Of a stretch of 64,000 nt of DNA, positions 27,577 through 36,623 are shown piece by piece. Position numbers and translations under genes: made by a program. Under the pieces are notes generated by a model. The model was not told where the DNA came from and did no database searches. It was given only the letters and a program-made list of their open reading frames with translations. The stretch is from positions 186,001 through 250,000 of the forward strand of contig CAVQWR010000006.1 of NCBI GenBank assembly GCA_963717695.1, written 5' to 3'. Source of the stretch: CAIWHR01 sp963717695. GTDB lineage: Bacteria; Pseudomonadota; Gammaproteobacteria; Burkholderiales; Casimicrobiaceae. Each line of letters opens with the position of its first letter. Position 1 is the stretch's first letter.

Positions 27577-27966
27577 GTGACAAATGCCGGTCCCCGGATC
27601 GCCGTAGTCGATGACGAGGCGTCGGTTCTTACCGCGCTCGGGCGGCTTTTGCGCCTCGCCGACTACCAGGTCAGCGCCTTTGCATCCGGCGAGGACTTTC
27701 TCGCGTCGCTCTCGACGCGACGCCCCGACTGCGCAATTCTCGACATCCACATGCCGGGCCTCTCCGGCTTCGATGTGCGGGCGCGGCTGTGCACCGCGCA
27801 CAGTGACATTCCGGTTGTCTTCATCACCGCCAGCGACGATCTCGCGCTCCATCAGAAGGCGCTCGCAGCCCGGGGCGCGACGGTGCTGCGCAAGCCCTTC
27901 TCCAACGATGCGCTGCTCGCAGCGGTGGAAACGGCGCTGCGAAGCAAGGCATGCGACGCGCCATGA
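27577..27966 (+). CDS. Single-domain response regulator (receiver only)
   Basis: 129-aa CheY-like receiver without output domain: RIAVVDDEASVLTAL, phospho-acceptor Asp56 in AILDIHMPGLSGF, VFITASDDL, and Lys in LRKPFSNDAL. Starts at GTG 27577 and lies 48 bp after the FixJ-type regulator. The same kinase may phosphorylate both, making this a phosphate sink or competing regulator; that is an inference from location. Confidence 0.88.
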   Translation: MTNAGPRIAVVDDEASVLTALGRLLRLADYQVSAFASGEDFLASLSTRRPDCAILDIHMPGLSGFDVRARLCTAHSDIPVVFITASDDLALHQKALAARGATVLRKPFSNDALLAAVETALRSKACDAP

Positions 27967-27982
27967 AAACGTCACATTTCGA

Positions 27983-28002
27983 TTCGGCACGCTCATGCCG
28001 AA
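27983..28002. other. Stem-loop between receiver gene and arylsulfatase
   Basis: TTCGGCA-N6-TGCCGAA, 7-bp perfect arms, 16 bp after the receiver stop and 128 bp before the arylsulfatase start. No T-tract follows. It could be a weak terminator or an operator for the upstream regulator. Confidence 0.35.
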
Positions 28003-28129
28003 CTGAACCAAAGGTCAGTAGCCTACATCGGCGGTTCAGCGGTAGAACGTGTTCCGTGTCGCCGTCGCGCGGCATGGGCAATTACAGCGACAAGGCTTCG
28101 ATTTCGTCGCAACGACCGGGAGTCACATC

Positions 28130-29833
28130 ATGATTTTGCGAAAACTTATCTCCGTGTTCATCGCCGCGCCAATGCTCGCATTGCTGGCGGTCTCGACGGC
28201 CTTCGCACAACAGAAACCCAACATCCTGTTCATCATGGGCGATGACATCGGGTTCATGCAGCCAAGCATCTATCATCGCGGGCTGATGGTGGGCGAGACG
28301 CCCAACATCGACCGCATTGGCAACGAGGGTGCGATCTTCATGACGTATTACGCCGAGCAGAGCTGCACCGCCGGGCGCAACGCGTTCTTCACCGGCATGC
28401 ACCCGCTGCGCACGGGAATGATTCCGCCGCAACTGCCGGGCAGCCCATCCTGGCTGCGCCCCGGCACGCCGGCGCTCGCAAAGTTCCTGCACGACTTGGG
28501 CTACACGACGGGCGAGTTCGGCAAGAATCACCTCGGCGACCATTTCGAGGCACTGCCGACCTCGCACGGCTTCCAGGAATTCTGGGGCTACCTTTATCAC
28601 CTCGACGCCATGCAGGGGGTGAGCTTCGTCGACATCAACAAGACGCCGCTGGTGCAGGGCATCGCGCCGCCGTGCAAGAACACGCCGATCACCGGCTTGG
28701 CCGACGTGCCCGGGGCTATCGACCCGAAGACCGGGACGTGCTTGACGCCGCCACGCCCGGTCATATGGTGCAAATCCAGCGACGGTACGCAGAAGAACAC
28801 GACTTGCCAGGACGAAGGTCCGCTGACGCTGGATCGATCGCGCACCGTCGACGAGGAGATCTCGGCCAAGGTGATCGACTTCCTCGACCGCAATGATCCG
28901 AAGAAGACCAACAAGCCGTTCTTCGTCTGGTACAACCCGGCGCGCATGCACATCTCGACCATGTTGCCGCCGAAGTACGAGGCGATGGTGGGTGAAGCCG
29001 GCGGCAAGGACTGGGGCACCAACGAAGCCGGCATGAAGCAGATGGACGACAACATCGGCTACGTCCTCAAGAAGCTCGAGGACATGGGCCAGCTCGACAA
29101 CACCATCGTCGTCTTCACCACCGACAACGGTGCCGAGAACATCACCTTTCCGGACGGCGGAACAACGCCCTTCAAAGGTGGCAAGCTGACCACATGGGAA
29201 GGCGGCATGCGCGCGCCGATGGTCGTGCGCTGGCCCGGCCACATCAAGCCGGGCACCGTGAAGAATGACATATTCGCCTCGCTCGACTGGCTGCCGACGC
29301 TGGTCGACATCGCCGGCGGACCCAAGGGCAATGCGCTCAACGAGCAGATCATGGCCGGCAAATACCCCGGCATCGTCAAGACCAAGCTCGACGGCTTTGA
29401 CCAGACCGACTACCTCACAGGCAAGTCGCAAAAGTCGGCGCGTGAGGTGTTCTTCTACTACACCGGCTCGCAACCGTCGGCGGTGCGCTACAAGAACTGG
29501 AAGATGTATTACACGATCGTACCGGACACCGGGACAGGCGGGCTGTTCGGCGCGCAGAGCTTTCACTGGACCCAGCTCCTCAACCTCAAGCGCGATCCGT
29601 TCGAGCAGACGGTCGGCGACGACGCAAAGTCGCTGCTGGGTTACGGCGGCGCGATTGGCTCGCCCGGCAACGCGTACATCTACAACTGGAACATGCTGCC
29701 GATCGGCCAGCTGCTCTGGGAGAAGGAACTCCTCTCTTACAAGGAATTTCCGCCGATGCAGGCGCCCGAGACCTACAACCTGGACGGGATCCTGAAGGCC
29801 ATGCAGCAGAGCGGGCACAACGGGCACGATTGA
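28130..29833 (+). CDS. Secreted arylsulfatase
   Basis: 567-aa type I sulfatase that should hydrolyse aryl or carbohydrate sulfate esters in the periplasm. Signal peptide ends VSTAFA-QQ (about residue 26). Metal-binding NILFIMGDDIGFM follows. The formylglycine motif is C79-T-A-G-R (EQSCTAGRNAFFTGMHP), with Ala in place of the usual Pro of CxPxR. Further family marks are GEFGKNHLGDHFE, TDNGAENITFPDGG and KGGKLTTWEGGMRAP. ATG 28130 follows GGGAG. A sulfatase-maturase gene is not in the window. Monocistronic, with a strong terminator after it. Confidence 0.92.
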   Translation: MILRKLISVFIAAPMLALLAVSTAFAQQKPNILFIMGDDIGFMQPSIYHRGLMVGETPNIDRIGNEGAIFMTYYAEQSCTAGRNAFFTGMHPLRTGMIPPQLPGSPSWLRPGTPALAKFLHDLGYTTGEFGKNHLGDHFEALPTSHGFQEFWGYLYHLDAMQGVSFVDINKTPLVQGIAPPCKNTPITGLADVPGAIDPKTGTCLTPPRPVIWCKSSDGTQKNTTCQDEGPLTLDRSRTVDEEISAKVIDFLDRNDPKKTNKPFFVWYNPARMHISTMLPPKYEAMVGEAGGKDWGTNEAGMKQMDDNIGYVLKKLEDMGQLDNTIVVFTTDNGAENITFPDGGTTPFKGGKLTTWEGGMRAPMVVRWPGHIKPGTVKNDIFASLDWLPTLVDIAGGPKGNALNEQIMAGKYPGIVKTKLDGFDQTDYLTGKSQKSAREVFFYYTGSQPSAVRYKNWKMYYTIVPDTGTGGLFGAQSFHWTQLLNLKRDPFEQTVGDDAKSLLGYGGAIGSPGNAYIYNWNMLPIGQLLWEKELLSYKEFPPMQAPETYNLDGILKAMQQSGHNGHD

Positions 29834-29866
29834 CCCGGTAGTCTCTTCACTCCGAGAGTCTGGCGC

Positions 29867-29895
29867 GGGCGGCCCGAATGGGTCGCCCGTTTTTC
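29867..29895 (+). terminator. Rho-independent terminator after the arylsulfatase gene
   Basis: GGGCGGCCC-GAAT-GGGTCGCCC (9-bp stem with one G-T pair, 4-nt loop) followed directly by GTTTTTC, 34 bp past the stop. A classical intrinsic terminator on the plus strand; it faces the convergent end of the ferredoxin-module operon. Confidence 0.85.
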
Positions 29896-29937
29896 TGCCA
29901 GCGCGCTGGTGACACGACGCCCGTGCGGCCGTGTGCG

Positions 29938-32154
29938 CTACTGGAACGGCTTCGCGCGCTCGATCAGTTCCTCGAGACCCGGCTCGTTCGGGTTGCGCGG
30001 CTTGCCGGGATGGATGATCGCGACCTGGCAGACCTCCGCGGCCTCGACCAGCTGCCGGAACGTGCCGGCGTTGACGTCCTTGATGTAGGCCTGCTTGTTG
30101 TCGTTGTAGGCGAACATCCTGTCATTGATCGTCTGGCACTCGTTGCAGCTCGGGCAGCGTGAGGTCTCGATCCACGGATCGTCCGACGGCGGCGCCGCCG
30201 CAGCCTCGGCAGCCGCCGGCGCAGCCACCTTGGCCTCGGGTGCGACGCTCGTCGCCTCGGCCGTGGCGGTGACCGCGCCGGCGCTCCGAAGCGCCTCCTC
30301 CGCGTCCTTGCGCCCGGCCTCCCACACCGCGCGCTCGCGCGCGAGCAGCCGCTCGGCGTGCGAATCATTGATGCCTGCGTGCTCCTGCAGCCGATGCCAC
30401 AGCTGGAGGCAGCGTCGCGTCCCCTGCATCAGCCGCGCGTCGACGATCACGCGGTGCAGCCGGTCGTCGGCATCGACCGCCCACACGTACGGGATGCGCT
30501 CGGTGGCGGGACGCTCGGGCAGCTTCAGCCAGTCGGCGACGGGCAGCATGCCGTCGTTCCAGCGCTCGCGCGGGACGACCGCGAAGTGCGACGCGTAGCG
30601 GCGGTCGCAAAGCACGAAGTCGGCATAGGTGAACGTGACGTCCGCGCCGACGCGCTGCATCGCCTCGTCGGCGTATTCGAGTGTCTCCTGCGCCCAGTCG
30701 GCATCGGGATTGCGGTTGTGCTCGAGCGAGAAGCGGTCCGCCCAGTTGTCGCCGGCCGCCGCATCGTAGGTGAACGCGGGGAACGCGCGGGACTCCTTCG
30801 CCGCCGCTGCCGTCAGGTACGGGGGCAGATCGCCGGCCGCCGCCGGCGAGCCGGCGAACACGCTGAACAGCGCCGGTCCGCGGGTCGCGAGCCCGCGTCC
30901 GACGGCGCCGCGCATCGCGTAGAGGTCCGCCGAGGTGGCCTGCAGCACATACATGCCGCCGAGGCCCATCGCGGTGGTGGCAAGGCGCGCGCTGCGCACG
31001 CCGAACGCGAAATGGCCAGTCCCGATCGACGCTTCTTCCAGGAGCTCGGTCTGCTGCACCAGCACCTTCACCGGAAGTCCGGCCGAGAGCATCTCGAGCA
31101 GACCGGCGTTTTCGGGGGCATCGTTCCGGTCCGCCGGAATGCAGACGAGGTAGTTGGGGAAGAGCGCCAGGTCCTCCGCCGAGAGCGCGCTTTCGTCGTA
31201 GCGCTCGAAGAACGGATCGTGGTCCGTCTCGACATAGGCGCCGTCGGCTTCGAGCTCGGCGATCGCGATCGCCTTGACCACCTCGACGAGCCGCGGCAGG
31301 CGCTCGCGATATGCGGTGGCCGCTGCCGCGCAGTTGTCGAAGGCGAAGGCGTAGGCCGGCGTCGCGCCGGGAATCGCCGCGTCGGCGTAGAACGGCTGCG
31401 TGCGCAGGGTTTCGAGCGCCCATTCGATCCGCTGGCGGCGCGCCGGCGGGAGCTCATCCTTGGGCGCATTGCGGATCACGAGCTTCGACATCACGGCGAA
31501 GTCGAACACGTCGGCGTGACCCGACCCGATCGCCGCGGCAAGCGCCTTTGGCTGCTGTCCCGCTGCCGAGCGCGCGAAAGCCGCGCGCCGGATGTCGGAG
31601 AGCTTGCGCATCAGCGCATCCACCAGCGTGCGGAACTCCCGACCCTTCTGCGCCTGCGCGTGCTGCCACGCCTGCGTGACGAAGCGCACGGGCAGCTGCG
31701 CGTCGCAATCGGCCACGAGGCCGTCCTGCTTCAGCGCGGCGCCGGCCTGCGCCATCACCTTGCCCACGGCCGGGTCGGCATCCGTGCCGAGTCGTCCCGC
31801 GGCGTCGGCCCACAGATCGGAAAGGGTGCCGGTCGCGCCCGCAGCCACCATTGCGCGGAGCTCGTGCTCGAGACGAAGCGCGTGCTTGCGAAACCGTTCG
31901 CCCTCGAGCCCGCGCGGCGCGAGCTCGTGGATCAGCGCACCGACGATGCCAGACAGCGAATGGACGTACTCGCCGTTCGCGGCCACCTCGGGCAGCACCA
32001 GCGGGAAGTCGTAGCGCAGCCGCGCGAGGTCGCGGTATCCCGCGAGAAGCGCGGGGCGCAGCGCGCCGATGTCGATCGGCGCGACGCCGTCGCCGGCACG
32101 CTTGCCGGTCATGTGGAAGACCAGCTGGTCCTGGAATTTCGCGACCATGTCCAT
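29938..32154 (-). CDS. Uncharacterised 738-aa protein with C-terminal single-cluster ferredoxin domain, OFOR-associated
   Basis: Last gene of the nfnA-nfnB-oorA-oorB operon, 36 bp behind oorB. The first roughly 620 residues match no domain I can name with certainty. A stretch at about 430-520 (ALFSVFAGSP, then ESRAFPAFTYDAAAG and DRFSLEHNRNPDADW) resembles the tail of the TPP domain of large pyruvate:ferredoxin oxidoreductases. An Ala/Pro-rich linker (about 625-660) joins a ferredoxin domain with Cys667, 670, 673 and 709 (CPSCNECQTIND ... CQVAIIHPG), enough for one [4Fe-4S] cluster. Cytosolic, no signal peptide. It probably shuttles or stores electrons for the Oor/Nfn complex; function unknown. 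Confidence 0.75.
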   Translation of the reverse strand: MDMVAKFQDQLVFHMTGKRAGDGVAPIDIGALRPALLAGYRDLARLRYDFPLVLPEVAANGEYVHSLSGIVGALIHELAPRGLEGERFRKHALRLEHELRAMVAAGATGTLSDLWADAAGRLGTDADPAVGKVMAQAGAALKQDGLVADCDAQLPVRFVTQAWQHAQAQKGREFRTLVDALMRKLSDIRRAAFARSAAGQQPKALAAAIGSGHADVFDFAVMSKLVIRNAPKDELPPARRQRIEWALETLRTQPFYADAAIPGATPAYAFAFDNCAAAATAYRERLPRLVEVVKAIAIAELEADGAYVETDHDPFFERYDESALSAEDLALFPNYLVCIPADRNDAPENAGLLEMLSAGLPVKVLVQQTELLEEASIGTGHFAFGVRSARLATTAMGLGGMYVLQATSADLYAMRGAVGRGLATRGPALFSVFAGSPAAAGDLPPYLTAAAAKESRAFPAFTYDAAAGDNWADRFSLEHNRNPDADWAQETLEYADEAMQRVGADVTFTYADFVLCDRRYASHFAVVPRERWNDGMLPVADWLKLPERPATERIPYVWAVDADDRLHRVIVDARLMQGTRRCLQLWHRLQEHAGINDSHAERLLARERAVWEAGRKDAEEALRSAGAVTATAEATSVAPEAKVAAPAAAEAAAAPPSDDPWIETSRCPSCNECQTINDRMFAYNDNKQAYIKDVNAGTFRQLVEAAEVCQVAIIHPGKPRNPNEPGLEELIERAKPFQ

Positions 32155-32190
32155 GAAAGTTCGCTCTCGCTTTTTCGTCGGGTCGGCGGG

Positions 32191-33180
32191 CTACGCCGCG
32201 CGCTGGCGCGGAACCCCGTCCTCGGGCCAGATCGTGACCTTGTCGAATTCAGCTTCGAGGCCGGCACGGGTCTTTTCCGGCGTGCGGGGCGCACCGGCGC
32301 CGCGCAGGTCCTCGTAGCAGGGAATCTCGGGATTCTGATAGAGGATGCCGACCGGAATGGGATCCTCGCTCGACGCGATCTCGCGCGCCCGGTTGATGTC
32401 GAGCGGATCGTGCTCGACCTGGTTCTTGTAGATCCGGCTCGTCTCCGCGGAGAGCTGCAGTCCCTTGGGATGCGTGAGCAGCAGCGTCTTGCCGGGGTCG
32501 TGCAGCCAGGGCTCGAACATCTTGGGCAGGAACTCCGGGCAGCGCTGGATGATGCGGATGAACGAGAAGCCGCGGTGGTGATACGCCTTGGAGACGATGT
32601 CGTAGAGAAGCTCGGGGATCCAGTCGACCGCCTGCGCGACGAACGACGCGTTCTGCACGCCCAGCGTGACCGTCAGCGGGTTGAGCGCATCGAGCACGGA
32701 GCCGCGCGGCGTCGTGTTGCTCTTAAATCCGATCGGCGACGTCGGCGAGGCCTGCTTCTTGGTGAGGCCGTACACGTGGTTGTCGTGCAGGATCACCGTC
32801 ATGTTCATGTTGTACCGGATCGCGTGGATCCAGTGCGCGGCACCGATGCTGCAGCAGTCGCCGTCGCCGGTGTTGACGAACACCGAGAGGTCCGGCCGCG
32901 CCATCTTGACGCCTTCGGCGATGGGGAACGCGCGGCCGTGGATCCCGTGGAAGCCATAGGTCTTCATGTAGTGCGGGAAGCGGCTCGAGCAGCCGATGCC
33001 GGACACGAAGACCGTGCGTTCCGGCGCGAGGTCCTCGTCGCGGCACAGCTTCTGCACGGCGGTGAGGATCGCGTTGTCGCCGCAGCCGCTGCACCAGCGC
33101 GGCACGCCGCCCTGGTAGTCCTCGAGGCTGTGATGCTCCTCGTGGAGCTTGATGATGCATTGGGTGACCGGGATCGCCAT
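32191..33180 (-). CDS. 2-oxoacid:ferredoxin oxidoreductase beta subunit
   Basis: 329-aa TPP-binding subunit. Motifs: RWCSGCGDNAIL, SGIGCSSRFPHYM, NTGDGDCCSIGAAHW with ILHDNHVYGLTKKQASPTSP, the last being the usual TPP/Mg segment. C-terminal extension (GAGAPRTPEKTRAGLEAEF) is typical of the OorB/KorB group. 2 bp behind the alpha subunit. Substrate could be 2-oxoglutarate or pyruvate; sequence alone does not settle it, so no symbol is given. Confidence 0.88.
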   Translation of the reverse strand: MAIPVTQCIIKLHEEHHSLEDYQGGVPRWCSGCGDNAILTAVQKLCRDEDLAPERTVFVSGIGCSSRFPHYMKTYGFHGIHGRAFPIAEGVKMARPDLSVFVNTGDGDCCSIGAAHWIHAIRYNMNMTVILHDNHVYGLTKKQASPTSPIGFKSNTTPRGSVLDALNPLTVTLGVQNASFVAQAVDWIPELLYDIVSKAYHHRGFSFIRIIQRCPEFLPKMFEPWLHDPGKTLLLTHPKGLQLSAETSRIYKNQVEHDPLDINRAREIASSEDPIPVGILYQNPEIPCYEDLRGAGAPRTPEKTRAGLEAEFDKVTIWPEDGVPRQRAA

Positions 33181-33182
33181 GG

Positions 33183-35082
33183 CTACTTTCCTTCGTTGAG
33201 CTTCGCGCGCATCGCCTTCACGACGTCGCCGGGCTTGATGGGCTGGCCGCGCGCCTCGCTCCAGCAGTCGATGTCGACCAGGAAGCGCGAGCGCAGCATC
33301 AGCGCCAGCGCGGAATAGCGCCGGTTGTCCTCGTCGATCAGCTCGTCCTCGAGGCGGTCCGACCAGTTGTTCTCCACCGTCATGACCTTGCCGAAGCGAT
33401 GCAGGATCTCGCGGATGCCGGAGGGCATCGGCTGGATGAAGCGCAGGTGCAGCGACGAAACCTTGAGGCCTTCGGCACGCGCGCGGTCGACCGCCTCCTC
33501 GATCACGCCCTGGTTGCTGCCCCAGCCCACGACCAGGAGGTCGCCTTCGGGATCGCCATGGACCACCGGCGTCTTCAATGTCTTCTGCAGCGCCGCGAGC
33601 TTAAGGCTGCGCGCGCGCAGGCCTTCCTCGTTGATCGCCGGATCGTAGGCGACCTTGGAGTTCCGGTCGTGCGCGAGCCCGGTCACCGTGTGCATGCCGT
33701 TCGGCTGGCCGGGGATGAAACGGTGCGCGATGCCGGTGACCGGGATCCCAGTCGTACGGTTTCGCGCCCTCGGGGATCGGCGTCTGGTCGAGCGGAGGGG
33801 CGAGCCAGTCCTCGGAGAACTGCGGCCGCGGGAACGGCGCCTGCGCAGTGGCGAGGCTCGCGTCGGACAGCACGACGACCACCATGTTGAACGTCTCGGC
33901 GATCTTCCGGGCGGTAATCATCGAGTAGAAGCAGTCCTCGATGTCGCTGACGGCGAGCACCACTTTCGGCGCGTCGCCGTGGCTGCCGTAGACCGCCGTC
34001 AGGAGGTCGCCCTGCTCGATCTTGGTCGGCTGGCCGGTCGAGGGCCCGCCGCGCTGGACGTTGACGACCACGAGCGGAATCTCCGCCATGACGGCGAGGC
34101 CCAATCCTTCCTGCTTCAGCGAGTAGCCGGGGCCCGACGTGATCGTGACTGCGCAGCGTCCCGCGTAGGACGCGCCGATCGCGAAGGCGCACGCGGCGAT
34201 CTCGTCCTCGGCCTGGTGCACCATGCCGCCGACACGCTCGAACACGTCCGACAGATAGTGCGACGCGGAGGTGGCCGGCGTGATCGGATACATCGCGCAG
34301 ATGTCCATGCCGGAGGCGAGCACGCCGAGCGCGATCGCCGTATTGCCGTTGACGACGATCTGCGGCTCCTTCGAGCGCTCGGCCGGAATCGCGTACTTGA
34401 AGTCGAGGTGGGTCTCGGCCCACGCAAAGCCGGCCTCGAGCAGCTGCACGTTGGTGGCGATGACCTTGGCGTCCTTCTTGCCGAAGATGCGCGCGACCTG
34501 ATCGCGCGCGAGCTGCATGTCGAGGCTGTAGATGCTGGCGAGCATGCCCAGCACGAACATGTTCTTGCCGCGCCGCGCATCCGTCATCAGCGCCCGGCAT
34601 TCGCGCTCCAGCGGGATCTCGATGACGCGGAAGCCGGCATCCTTGAGCGATGCCACCGCCTCGCCGTACGACGCGACGATCTTCGGGTCCTTGTGCTCGC
34701 GCCACATGTCCTCGAGCAGGATGGTCGCGCCGGGCTTCAGCTCGCCGGCACGGACACGCCCCAGCAGCACCTGCTCGTTGAAGGCGACCACGAGATCGGT
34801 CTCGTCGCCGCCGTTGGTCACGCGCTCGCGGCCGATCCGGATGCGGATGCCCGACGCGCCGGCGACGCTGCGCGCCGGGGGCTGGATCTCCGCCGGAATG
34901 ATCTCGACGGTCCAGATGCCGTTGCCGCTGCGCGCGGCGATCGCGGCGAGCGACTGGCCGCAGCGCTGCGCGCCCTCGCCCGAATCGCTGATCACCTCGA
35001 CGATGTGCTCGCGGAGGATCGTCGCGCGCTTGGCGCTCGCTCCTGTCGTGGCGGGTCGGTCGAGCAAGGCGGCGTCGTTCAT
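33183..35082 (-). CDS. 2-oxoacid:ferredoxin oxidoreductase alpha subunit, gamma-alpha fusion (apparent frameshift)
   Basis: About 632 aa once one extra base at about 33743 is removed (GGG for GG on the plus strand). N-terminal gamma domain (about 20-200; DSGEGAQRCGQSLAAIAA) fused to the alpha domain (NGNTAIALGVLASGMD, YPITPATSASHYLSD, TSGPGYSLKQEGLGL, RGGPSTGQPTKIEQGD) and a transketolase-like C-terminal part (LLVVGWGSNQGVIEEAVD). Start ATG 35082 (MNDAALLDRPATTGAS). Both sides of the shift are well conserved, which supports a sequencing error. Confidence 0.87.
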
Positions 35083-35122
35083 GGAAGGGCCTGATTCGTG
35101 ATGAGGGTTGGAGAGTCGCCGG

Positions 35123-36622
35123 TCACGCAAGGCGGATGCGCGCGAAGCCGTGCTCGCTGCGCGGAATGCCGAAGCGCGTGCCCGCGGGGTCGGCGTCGTA
35201 GACTGATTCGGTGTCGCGCAGGCCGAGATAGGCCTTCATCGCGCGCGCAGCCTTGCGGCCCGCGCCCATCGCCTGGATGACGGTGGCGGCGCCGGTGACG
35301 ATGTCGCCGCCCGCGTAGACGCCGGCGATCGACGTCGCGAGGTCTTCATCGGTGGCGATATAGCCCCACTTGTTGAGCTTCAGCTTCGAGGTCTGGCCGA
35401 TGATCGGATTCGCATTGGTGCCGATGGCGAACACGACCATGTCGGTCTCGAGCTCGAACTCGCTGCCGGGAACCACGACGGGACGCCGGCGCCCCGAATC
35501 GTCGGGCTCGCCGAGCTCCATCCGGACGCAGCGCAGTGCGCGCACCGTATTGTTGTCGTCGCCCAGGATTTCCACGGGGCTCGACAGCCAGTTGAAGTCG
35601 ACACCTTCCTCCCCGGCGTGGTGGATCTCCTCCTTGCGCGCGGGTGCCTCGGTCTTCGAGCGGCGGTACACGCAGTGCACGGACTCGGCGCCGAGGCGCA
35701 GCGACACGCGCAGCGCGTCCATGGCCGTGTTGCCGGCGCCGATCACGGCGACGTGCTTGCCGGGTTTCAGCGGCGTGTCGAAATTGGGATAGTCGCGGGC
35801 GCGCATCAGGTTGCAGCGCGTCAGGAGCTCGTTGGCGGACAGCACGCCGTTGAGCGATTCGCCGGGAATTCCCATGAAGCTCGGGTACCCGGCGCCAGTG
35901 CCGATGAACACCGCGTGGAAGCCGAGCTCGGTCACCATCTGTTCAATGGTGAACAATCGCCCGACGAGCGTGTTGCACTCGAACTTGATGCCGAGCTGCA
36001 CGAGCTTGTCGAGCTCGGCGTCGATGACCTCGTTCGGCAGCCGGAAGTCCGGAATGCCGTACTTCAGCACGCCGCCGGGCTGATGGAACGCCTCGTAGAC
36101 GGTGACGTCGCATCCGGCCTTCGCCATGTCGGCCGCGCACGCCATGCCCGCGGGTCCCGCGCCGACGATGCCGACCTTGTGACCGGAGGGCTCGATGTAC
36201 GGAATGTTGGCCCAGCCCTCCTTGATCGCCATGTCGCCGACGAAGCGCTCGAGGCGGCCGATCGCGACCGGCTCCAGGGTTTCACCCACCGTGCAGACAC
36301 CTTCGCACTGGTTCTCCTGCGGGCAGACGCGGCCGCAGATCGACGGAAGGAGATTCGTGTCGGTGATGATGTCGTACGCGCCGTGGTGGTGCTTCTCGAC
36401 GATCTTCTGGATGAACGCCGGAATGTCGATGCCGACCGGGCAGCCGCGCACGCAGGGCTCGTCGGCGCATTGCAGGCAGCGGTCGGCCTCGACCAGCGCC
36501 TCGTCGAGTCCGTAGCCCAGCGACACTTCGCTGAAGTTGCGCGCGCGCACCTTCGGATCCTGCTCGCGCATCGGCGTGCGCGCCTGCGGAATCGTCCGGA
36601 TCGTTTTCTTCTTGGCAGCCAT
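35123..36622 (-). CDS. NfnB/GltD-like FAD-dependent iron-sulfur oxidoreductase
   Basis: 499-aa homologue of the large subunit of NADH-dependent reduced ferredoxin:NADP oxidoreductase (NfnB, SudA) and of the small glutamate synthase subunit. N-terminal Fe-S ligands (RCLQCADEPCVRGCPVGIDI, CGRVCPQENQCEGVC), FAD motif GIVGAGPAGMACAADMAKAG, NADPH motif VAVIGAGNTAMDALRVSLR, and GGDIVTGAATVIQAMGAGR at the C-terminus. It sits 1 bp behind the NfnA-like gene, the invariant pairing for Nfn. In Nfn this subunit holds the bifurcating FAD; whether bifurcation occurs here is inferred. Confidence 0.87.
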   Translation of the reverse strand: MAAKKKTIRTIPQARTPMREQDPKVRARNFSEVSLGYGLDEALVEADRCLQCADEPCVRGCPVGIDIPAFIQKIVEKHHHGAYDIITDTNLLPSICGRVCPQENQCEGVCTVGETLEPVAIGRLERFVGDMAIKEGWANIPYIEPSGHKVGIVGAGPAGMACAADMAKAGCDVTVYEAFHQPGGVLKYGIPDFRLPNEVIDAELDKLVQLGIKFECNTLVGRLFTIEQMVTELGFHAVFIGTGAGYPSFMGIPGESLNGVLSANELLTRCNLMRARDYPNFDTPLKPGKHVAVIGAGNTAMDALRVSLRLGAESVHCVYRRSKTEAPARKEEIHHAGEEGVDFNWLSSPVEILGDDNNTVRALRCVRMELGEPDDSGRRRPVVVPGSEFELETDMVVFAIGTNANPIIGQTSKLKLNKWGYIATDEDLATSIAGVYAGGDIVTGAATVIQAMGAGRKAARAMKAYLGLRDTESVYDADPAGTRFGIPRSEHGFARIRLA

Positions 36623-36623
36623 G

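Noticed and set aside
27963..28132. Small gene starting ATGAAAACG between the receiver gene and the arylsulfatase
   Set aside because: The short frame has no family features or ribosome site and ends within the arylsulfatase start; it contains a hairpin instead.
30358..33318. Nearly 1000-codon plus-strand frame opposite the ferredoxin-tailed protein and the OFOR beta gene
   Set aside because: Low-complexity, Arg-rich and motif-free; shadow of the minus-strand genes.
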